From an uncultured Candidatus Melainabacteria bacterium (GTDB lineage: Bacteria; Cyanobacteriota; Vampirovibrionia; Gastranaerophilales; Gastranaerophilaceae), in the NCBI GenBank assembly GCA_949915775.1, contig CATLEG010000009.1, forward strand, positions 1-37,676: DNA of 37,676 nucleotides, written 5' to 3'. Numbering within the stretch: the stretch's first letter is position 1; each line of letters starts with the position of its first letter. Shown in pieces: positions 32,901 through 37,676 of the stretch. Both the position numbers and the translations under genes were made by a program. Under the pieces are notes generated by a model. That model worked only from the letters and a program-made list of their open reading frames with translations, was not told where the DNA came from and did no database searches.

Positions 32901-33476
32901 GATTAGTTGCGGGTTTGTGCGTTTTTGTTCGTCCAAATTATGATCTTGAAGTTCAATGTAATAATCATCACCGAACAAATCTTGATATTTTTTTGCAATA
33001 GCTTTTGCACCTTCAACATCATTTTTTAATAAGCTCTGCAAAACTTCGCCGCCAAGACATGCAGAAAGACAAATTAAACCTTCATGATGTTCTTGAATTA
33101 ATTCCCAATTAATACGCGGTTTAACATATCTTCCTTTACACCAAGCAACAGAAGTAAGTTTAATAAGGTTAGAATAACCTTCTTTGTTTTTTGCAAGTAA
33201 TACAAGGTGATAACAGGGGTTGTTATTTTTGTCATGTTCTTCAATATCGCCGTCATGAACATAAAATTCGCATCCTAAAATAGGCTTTATACCAGCTTCT
33301 TTTGCTGTGGTATAAAGTTCCATATCTCCATACATCACACCATGGTCTGTGATTGCAACAGCAGGCATGTTATTTTCTTTTGCAAAATTAACAAGGTCAT
33401 TAATTCTGATTGCACCGTCGAGAAGAGAGTATTCTGTGTGGACATGTAATGGTACTACTTGAATATTATCTGTCAT
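29925..33476 (-). CDS. dnaE: DNA polymerase III subunit alpha
   Basis: 1183 residues, typical DnaE length. PHP domain at 1-270 begins PLHVHTEYSLLDG (H11, H13), with AITDHG and TNDSHY present, so the metal site looks kept. Polymerase palm has GPGRGSAAGSVVAYALEITD and the catalytic PDIDIDF at about 402-408. The fingers and beta-binding regions follow, with OB-fold VVTICGLVTAVKQIPTKKDP near residue 1000. Replicative polymerase of the chromosome. Single gene, divergent from clpB. Confidence 0.97.
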   Translation of the reverse strand: MTDNIQVVPLHVHTEYSLLDGAIRINDLVNFAKENNMPAVAITDHGVMYGDMELYTTAKEAGIKPILGCEFYVHDGDIEEHDKNNNPCYHLVLLAKNKEGYSNLIKLTSVAWCKGRYVKPRINWELIQEHHEGLICLSACLGGEVLQSLLKNDVEGAKAIAKKYQDLFGDDYYIELQDHNLDEQKRTNPQLIQIAKELGIKMVITNDSHYLTRDDADMHDTLLCMQTNSDKDDPNRFHFANNEFYVKTTEQLREAFKWMDGETFNQCIQNTVDIAEKCHLTIELGKSPLPDYQVPKGYDINSYLEYLVFEGAKKRYGEITPDLKERIDYEIGVISQMGFSAYFLITWDFIHYAKTHGIPVGPGRGSAAGSVVAYALEITDLDPIQHKLLFERFLNPERFTMPDIDIDFCIERRGEVIDYVTKKYGEDKVCQIITFGTYAAKAAFKGIARILKIPFSESNRLAGLIDPAIELAMSINDKAKTLKKAMEYDGSELKALYDKDEQIACGDPMEGKTVGMKKLIDLAVGIEGIKNNTGTHAAGVIIAPKPLDEILPVQPSKDGIIQTGYPPHDVTEVLSLLKMDFLGLRNLTTIYKTVDMIEKRQGIKVDINNIPLDDKPTYDMLMVGDTDGVFQLESQGMKNLVKKLKPDVFEDLGALVALFRPGPLDSGMVDDFVERKHGRQAITYAHPLLEPVLKDTYGTIVYQEQIMQVFQVLADYSLGQADMVRRMMGKKKVDEMEKQKGKFIERSAQHGMSSKDAEALFNQILAFASYCFNRSHSAAYAFVAYQTAYLKCHYPVEYLSALLSSVSSDAEKTQLYIEEALKKGIKVLPPDINHSLASFTPDGNNIRFGLASIKQVGEAVIEEIIKEREENGDFKSIYDYIKRLDIKCSNKKTLEGLIKAGAFANLEKSRKQLIDNIEYITATASKESKAKESGQGSLFDMLGDTSAIEEAKFQLSGSDEEYDARTLQNLEKEFLGFYITSHPLSTIRDKLPFLMTHKITEINELPNDKVVTICGLVTAVKQIPTKKDPSKFIRFVTIEDLSGKIDVIAFNHKIAEYGNYLQAEQRVIISGKVSKRTEDEPPTLIVESVKTVDNSNIFTITLTDEFKFEEIHALKNILCQHSGSDPVTFKLKDLANHEVKVLTASIFWVESSNELVNTLKRYFGDKIDIDVRSMDTVEEPAMV

Positions 33477-33548
33477 AATTAAATTTTATCATAAATAATT
33501 AATTAAAAGTTAATTTCTCTGACTTTTTGAAAAATAACGTTAGAATAT

Positions 33549-33655
33549 AAGTGTGAGCAGAGGCACGAACGTAAGTGAGAGCCGAGCAACAATCAGCGAA
33601 AATGCTGAATTTTCGGTGTTGTTGAGAGCGGTGCCGTTTAATGCGAACACTGTTT
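33549..33655 (-). repeat. Palindromic element E4 in the clpB leader
   Basis: On the minus strand: TGTTCGCATTAAACGGCACC, a hairpin (CGAAAATTCAGCATTTTCG within CAACAACAC...TTGTTG arms), then GTGCCTCTGCTCACAC. It shares the [GT]TCGC-N-TTAAACGG left end and CTCTGCTC right end of E1, E2, E3 and E5. It fills most of the dnaE-clpB gap and would be transcribed in the clpB 5' leader. No tRNA fragment flanks it. Confidence 0.55.
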
Positions 33656-33672
33656 AAAAAGGAGTTAAACAT

Positions 33673-36309
33673 ATGCCAAATTTTGAAAAATTTACTAATT
33701 ATTCTCAAGAAATTCTAAACTCAGCCGGTGCAATTATGAATGAATACAAAAATTCAGAGATGCAGCCTGAGCATATTATGCTTGCCATGATTAAAGATGA
33801 TGGAATTATTAGAGATTATTTAACTGAATTGAAACTTTTAAATCAAAGTTTTATAAATAAAATAATGGAAGTTGTAAAATCTTTTCCAACAATTTCTACA
33901 CCGCCTTCGGGACAGTTATTTTTATCTAATTCGACATATAGATTATTAGATTTGGCAGGACAGCAGGCAGAAGAACTTAAGGATGAATACATCGGTATAG
34001 AATCGATTTTGCTCGGTATGACAAAACTTGAGAATACTCCTATTCAACTTTTATTAAAAAATTATGGTGTGGATTCTGGTAAAGTTTTAAATGCAATGAA
34101 GAAAATAAGAGGTAATAAAAAAGTGGATAATAAAAATGCTGAAGAAAATATGAAAGCACTTGAAAAATATTCAACAGATTTAACAGCGCTTGCAAGAAAA
34201 GGTAAATTAGACCCTGTAATCGGTCGTGATGAAGAAGTAAGACGTATTATTCAGGTTTTAAACCGCCGAACAAAAAATAATCCTGTACTTATCGGAGAAC
34301 CCGGGGTCGGTAAAACCGCAATTGTTGAGGGATTAGCGCAAAGAATTGTACGCGGGGATGTCCCGGAAAGCCTTAAAAACGTTAAACTTGTTTCTCTAGA
34401 TATGGGGGCACTTGTTGCGGGTGCAAAATTCAGAGGTGAGTTTGAAGAACGTTTGAAAGCTGTTTTAAAAGAAGTTGAAAGCTCAAACGGTGAAATTGTT
34501 ATGTTTATTGATGAACTTCATACGGTTGTCGGAGCTGGTGCCACTGAAGGTTCTATGGATGCCGGAAACCTTTTAAAACCGATGCTTGCAAGAGGTGTTT
34601 TGAGAACAATCGGCGCAACAACAATTAATGAATACCGCAAATATATTGAAAAAGATCCAGCTTTAGAAAGACGTTTTCAACCTGTTTTAGTTGGCGAGCC
34701 GTCTGTCGAAGATACGATTTCAATTTTGCGCGGTTTAAAAGAAAAATATGAAGTTCACCATGGTATAAGAATCCTTGACAGTGCTTTAATTCAAGCAGCA
34801 AAACTTTCTGATAGATATATTACAGATAGATTTCTGCCAGATAAAGCGATAGATTTGATTGATGAAGCAGCGTCATCTTTACGTATTGAAATTGACAGCA
34901 TGCCTGAAGAAATCGACAAAATGATGCGTCAGAAAATTCAGCTTGAAATTGAAAGAGAAGCTTTGAAAAAAGAAGTTGACCCCTCCCCGAAATCAGAGAT
35001 TTCGACCCTCCCTCAAGGGGAGGGTACTCCTATTGCCAAAATTGCAGATTTGACAAAACATATTGAAGAACTTGAAGGCAAAATTTCTAAAATGAAAACT
35101 CAATGGGAGCAGGAAAAAGCTTCGATTACAGGTGAAGCAGGTATAAAAGACGAAATTGATAAGGTTAAGACAAAAATTGAAGAAGCTGAGCGCAATACTG
35201 ATTTGCAGACTGCCGCTGAACTTAAATACGGCAAACTTCTTGAACTTGAAAAGCAATTAAAAGCCGCTCAAAACAAAGAACATACGGAAAATAAACTTCT
35301 TAAAGAAGAAATTAATGATGATGATATCGCAAATGTTGTAAGCAAATGGACGGGAATTCCGGTTACAAAACTTGTCGAAAGTGAAAAACAAAAACTTATT
35401 AATATGGAAGATATTTTGCATAAACGTCTTATCGGGCAGGAAGAAGCTGTTGAAACGGTTTCAGATGCAATTCGTCGTGCGCGTTCAGGTTTGAAAGATC
35501 CAAAACGTCCGATAGGAACATTCTTATTCCTCGGACCTACAGGGGTTGGTAAGACTGAACTTGCAAAATCACTTGCTGAATTTATGTTTAATGATGAAGA
35601 TGCATTGATTCGTATTGATATGTCTGAATATATGGAAAAACATACTGTTTCAAGACTTGTCGGTGCTCCTCCGGGATATGTCGGCTATGATGAAGGCGGT
35701 CAATTAACTGAAGCCGTCCGCAGAAAGCCTTATTCTGTTGTGCTTTTTGATGAAATTGAAAAAGCTCACCCTGATGTATTTAATATCATGCTTCAAATTT
35801 TTGATGACGGCAGATTGACAGACAGCAAGGGTAGAACTGTAGATTTTAAAAATACATTGATAATTATGACTTCAAATATAGGTTCAGACATAATTCTTGA
35901 AAATTCACTTAATTCTCTAGTGTCACAGTCAAATTTTGAAGATACAAAAGAAAAAGTTCTTGAAGTTTTGAGAAGCCGTTTCAAACCTGAATTTTTAAAC
36001 AGAATTGATGAAACAATTTTCTTTAAAGCATTAAATATGCAGGATTTAACTCAAATTGTTGATATACAGATGGAATATTTACGTCATTTGTTAAAAGATC
36101 AGGAAATCGAATTTGAAATTACACCTGATGCGAAAGAATTCCTTGCTACACGCGGATTTAACCCTGTATACGGTGCACGTCCTTTGAAACGTGTAATTCG
36201 TCAATTAATCGAAAATCCGTTATCAAAACAAATTTTGTCACAAAAATTCCTTCGCGGAGATAAAGTGACAATTGACGTTAATAATGATGAAATAGTGTTT
36301 AAAAAATAA
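33673..36309 (+). CDS. clpB: ClpB disaggregase (AAA+ HSP100) with a repeat-encoded insertion
   Basis: 878 residues; RBS AAGGAGTT. N-domain 1-145, NBD1 with Walker A GEPGVGKT (208-215) and [20 protein letters not shown], coiled-coil middle domain about 405-540, NBD2 with Walker A GPTGVGKT (621-628) and [20 protein letters not shown]. It extracts proteins from aggregates with DnaK. It is about 20 residues longer than typical ClpB. The excess is [18 protein letters not shown] (436-453) between ALKKEV and [10 protein letters not shown] in the middle domain, encoded by a GC-rich palindrome. The reading frame is intact. Confidence 0.96.
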   Translation: MPNFEKFTNYSQEILNSAGAIMNEYKNSEMQPEHIMLAMIKDDGIIRDYLTELKLLNQSFINKIMEVVKSFPTISTPPSGQLFLSNSTYRLLDLAGQQAEELKDEYIGIESILLGMTKLENTPIQLLLKNYGVDSGKVLNAMKKIRGNKKVDNKNAEENMKALEKYSTDLTALARKGKLDPVIGRDEEVRRIIQVLNRRTKNNPVLIGEPGVGKTAIVEGLAQRIVRGDVPESLKNVKLVSLDMGALVAGAKFRGEFEERLKAVLKEVESSNGEIVMFIDELHTVVGAGATEGSMDAGNLLKPMLARGVLRTIGATTINEYRKYIEKDPALERRFQPVLVGEPSVEDTISILRGLKEKYEVHHGIRILDSALIQAAKLSDRYITDRFLPDKAIDLIDEAASSLRIEIDSMPEEIDKMMRQKIQLEIEREALKKEVDPSPKSEISTLPQGEGTPIAKIADLTKHIEELEGKISKMKTQWEQEKASITGEAGIKDEIDKVKTKIEEAERNTDLQTAAELKYGKLLELEKQLKAAQNKEHTENKLLKEEINDDDIANVVSKWTGIPVTKLVESEKQKLINMEDILHKRLIGQEEAVETVSDAIRRARSGLKDPKRPIGTFLFLGPTGVGKTELAKSLAEFMFNDEDALIRIDMSEYMEKHTVSRLVGAPPGYVGYDEGGQLTEAVRRKPYSVVLFDEIEKAHPDVFNIMLQIFDDGRLTDSKGRTVDFKNTLIIMTSNIGSDIILENSLNSLVSQSNFEDTKEKVLEVLRSRFKPEFLNRIDETIFFKALNMQDLTQIVDIQMEYLRHLLKDQEIEFEITPDAKEFLATRGFNPVYGARPLKRVIRQLIENPLSKQILSQKFLRGDKVTIDVNNDEIVFKK
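34979..35029 (+). repeat. GC-rich palindromic element inserted in frame in clpB
   Basis: CCCCTCCCC, then hairpin GAAATC-aga-GATTTC (34989-35003), then ACCCTCCC-tcaa-GGGGAGGGT. The base composition differs sharply from the AT-rich gene around it. It encodes the 18 extra ClpB residues. The same CCCTCC...GGGAGGG theme occurs at 37206-37242, 37374-37388 and 37458-37478. Confidence 0.75.
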
Positions 36310-36311
36310 CA

Positions 36312-36344
36312 AAATATCCCACTCTCAAAAGTGGGATATTTTTT
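36312..36344 (+). terminator. Terminator of clpB
   Basis: Stem AATATCCCAC / GTGGGATATT (36313-36322 and 36331-36340) followed by a T run. It would also work for the convergent prepilin gene. Confidence 0.8.
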
Positions 36345-36363
36345 GATAAAATAGAATAACCGA

Positions 36364-37305
36364 TTAATAATACATCTTCCAACCATCAGCAATTATCCGC
36401 GCAGCACAACCAATACCATATGCATTACTTATATCTCCGGTTTCAAGGTCTCCACAACGATCCGAGTCTTTTTTTAATTCTTCATAACTATAATTAGATA
36501 CTAAATTCCCGTTGGGTAATATATAAAAAGTAAAAGAATCTCTGCCCCATTGGTTTGGGCCTTTGTTTTCACCATTTACATCTATTGTTATTGTACCTAT
36601 AAAATCAGGATTGTTGTTCCAAGGACTTGCCAACCAATTATATGCCCAAAAGCCATATAATGTTCCATCTGCCATGTATATTTTCCTTGTGTCAGGATCG
36701 TAAATTCCATAAGAATCGCCATTAAGGGCTCTATATTCTGTTCCATCATTCAACACCCCAACGGAACAACCTTCATCACCTACAAGATTGTGATCTCCAA
36801 ATTTCAAAATTTTAAAATATTTTTTTAAAATATTATCTGGAACTGAATAATCATTTTCGGAGTCACATCCATAATGATCATGAATAGCATACAAATTTTG
36901 CCAAAATTCAGTATTTCGTAAATCATCAGTATCAGCATCAGCAAGCATCATTTTCATACCGTTTTCCCAAACACTGACAGCTTTTTTGAGTTGATTAACC
37001 CAGACTTGTTTTTGGTAATTTTGGATAAGAGTTGGCAACGTCAACGCCGCCACAACACCAATTATGCCGAGGGTGATTAGGACTTCCGCCAAAGTAAACC
37101 CGAAGTTAAGCTGCCTTCTCCCCATTGGTGGGAGAAGGTGACACGAAGTGTCGGATGAGGGGGAAATACGAGATGCTGAAACAAGTTCAGCATGACGTGT
37201 TCTTGTCCCCTCCTTTTGTAAGGGAGGGTTAGGGTGGGTTTTAGATGCTAAAATAGTTTTATCATGACATAAATTTTTCATTACTTTTTCAATAATCTGT
37301 TTCAT
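36364..37305 (-). CDS. Type IV prepilin-like protein (PilE/PulG fold) with an expanded leader
   Basis: 313 residues from the ATG at 37305, chosen because AAAGGAAG lies just upstream; an earlier ATG at 37353 adds 16 residues. The prepilin signature NFG-FTLAEVLITLGIIG has the cleavage Gly and Glu+5 of class III signals, followed by VVAALTLPTLIQNYQKQ. The mature domain (about 240 residues) has several cysteines and an aromatic C-terminus. The leader is about 70 residues instead of the usual 5-15. Most of it (THPNPPLQKEG, RHAELVSASR, SPSSDTSCHLLPPMGRRQ) is encoded by three palindromic repeats. Pilin or pseudopilin of a type IV pilus or type II secretion-like machine. Confidence 0.82.
   Translation of the reverse strand: MKQIIEKVMKNLCHDKTILASKTHPNPPLQKEGTRTRHAELVSASRISPSSDTSCHLLPPMGRRQLNFGFTLAEVLITLGIIGVVAALTLPTLIQNYQKQVWVNQLKKAVSVWENGMKMMLADADTDDLRNTEFWQNLYAIHDHYGCDSENDYSVPDNILKKYFKILKFGDHNLVGDEGCSVGVLNDGTEYRALNGDSYGIYDPDTRKIYMADGTLYGFWAYNWLASPWNNNPDFIGTITIDVNGENKGPNQWGRDSFTFYILPNGNLVSNYSYEELKKDSDRCGDLETGDISNAYGIGCAARIIADGWKMYY
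37114..37163. repeat. Palindrome a in the prepilin leader
   Basis: CCTTCTCCC-cattggt-GGGAGAAGG (37114-37138) followed by GACAC-gaa-GTGTC (37140-37152) and GGATGAGGGGG. Encodes SPSSDTSCHLLPPMGRRQ on the minus strand. Confidence 0.75.
37170..37197 (+). repeat. Palindrome b in the prepilin leader ('ELVSAS' type)
   Basis: GAG-ATGCTGAA-acaag-TTCAGCAT-GACG. Same family as 20590-20617 with a compensated stem pair. Read on the minus strand it encodes RHAELVSASR, a peptide often seen where this repeat class is translated. Confidence 0.8.
37206..37242. repeat. Palindrome c in the prepilin leader ('PLQKEG' type)
   Basis: TCCCCTCCttttgtaaGGGAGGG followed by TTAGGGTGGG. Encodes HPNPPLQKEG on the minus strand, directly before the ELVSAS palindrome. 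Confidence 0.75.
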
Positions 37306-37360
37306 AAATTTCTTCCTTTCTGTTGTTAATTTATATATTGTTGTGTACATCATATCTTTT

Positions 37361-37564
37361 TACCCTCTCCCCTACCCTCCAAGGGAGGGGACATTTGTCC
37401 AATATTGTTCGGCAGGGCTACGTGCGTAGCACCTCCCACAAGGGGCGAGGGGATGTACTCCCTCCTTTTGTGAGGGAGCGGATTTGCGGACGGACGGAGT
37501 TTTGTAGGGTGCAATTAATTGCACCTTAATATTTTTGAGATCCTTCACTTTGCTCAGGATGACG
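37361..37564. repeat. Cluster of palindromic repeats upstream of the prepilin gene
   Basis: No gene is supported here. Elements in order: CCCTCC-aa-GGGAGG (37374-37388), ACCTCCCACAAGGGGCGAGG (37431-37450), CTCCCTC-cttttgt-GAGGGAG (37458-37478), the perfect 18-bp palindrome GGTGCAATTAATTGCACC (37508-37525), and GAGATCCT...AGGATGACG (37537-37564), a relative of the 20590 and 37170 repeats. ORFs across it on both strands are repeat translations. Confidence 0.7.
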
Positions 37565-37570
37565 AAATTT

Positions 37571-37648
37571 TTACACCATAACCAGTCCAAAATCCTTGCT
37601 AAACGTCTGTTGGGGGGGGGGGGCGATGTGTGAAGTTTTGTTAAACAT
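37571..37648 (-). pseudogene. Short ORF with a strong RBS running into a C12 tract
   Basis: On the minus strand AGGAGG (37661-37656) is ideally spaced from ATG 37648. Translation reads MFNKTSHIAPPPQQTFSKDF then GLVMV and stops at 37571 (25 codons). The C12 tract covers codons 9-13. With 11 or 14 C residues the frame would run on into NRRLARILDWLW and the repeat region to 37372. The start signals look real, so this is either a broken gene, a phase-variable one, or a sequencing slip. The window ends 28 nt upstream. Confidence 0.4.
37612..37623. repeat. G12 homopolymer
   Basis: Twelve consecutive G residues in an AT-rich context, inside the start of a short minus-strand ORF. Either a contingency tract or an assembly/sequencing artefact. 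Confidence 0.7.
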
Positions 37649-37676
37649 ATATTTACCTCCTGAGTTGCTCATATGG

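Noticed and set aside
34979-35029. Frameshift or assembly error in clpB
   Set aside because: The insertion is a multiple of three, the frame continues into conserved sequence, and the palindrome matches others in the window.
37323-37529. Overlapping ORFs on both strands in the repeat cluster
   Set aside because: They consist almost wholly of palindromic repeat translations (PSQKEG, VQLIAPYK) and lack conserved protein sequence.

Overview
The window is AT-rich bacterial chromosome. The organism is probably a member of Vampirovibrionia (Melainabacteria/Gastranaerophilales), the non-photosynthetic gut relatives of Cyanobacteria. This is inferred from four things: the prepilin N-terminus of the GFTLAEVLITLGIIGVVAA type, the order infA-rpmJ-rpsM-rpsK-rpsD-rpoA-rplQ-truA-rplM-rpsI, an AsmA-like protein (which points to a two-membrane envelope), and PPi-linked pyruvate metabolism (ppdK). 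No marker gene allows a firm taxonomic call. TGA is used as a stop.

Layout. 1-1.5 kb: LprI-like protein and a GH108 muramidase. 1.6-1.95 kb: tRNA-Ser(GCT), minus strand, with a palindromic element in its 3' flank. 2.0-3.5 kb: DUF151 nuclease, three tiny ORFs and a DUF1858 redox protein. 3.8-9.4 kb: translation/transcription operon from infA to rpsI. Four of its gaps hold copies of one imperfect-hairpin repeat. 9.5-10.6 kb (minus): AlkD-type repair protein and ispF. 10.8-13.4 kb: ppdK. 13.8-17.3 kb (minus): Met/Gln-rich protein, clpP, CNNM/CorC-type transporter, secreted phosphoesterase. 17.3-23.5 kb: rqcP, universal stress protein (minus), sigma factor coupled to gcvPB, HgdB-like Fe-S protein, membrane protein, miaA. 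23.7-28.6 kb: XRE regulator, L,D-transpeptidase, AsmA-like protein. 28.6-29.3 kb: tRNA-Gly(GCC), minus strand, with a tandem array of palindromic elements and terminators. 29.4-36.3 kb: small membrane-anchored protein, dnaE (minus), clpB. 36.4 kb to the end (minus): a prepilin-like gene and a dense patch of palindromic repeats ending in a G12 tract.

Most genes are housekeeping. The unusual material is the repeats. (1) A discrete element of about 95 bp lies inside partial copies of the neighbouring tRNA's own 3' end, split at the T-loop, at both tRNA-Ser and tRNA-Gly. Relatives of it sit after ppdK and before clpB. (2) A separate hairpin family of about 85 bp fills four gaps of the ribosomal operon. 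(3) GC-rich palindromes are inserted in frame in the ClpB middle domain and in the prepilin leader, similar in kind to Rickettsia palindromic elements.
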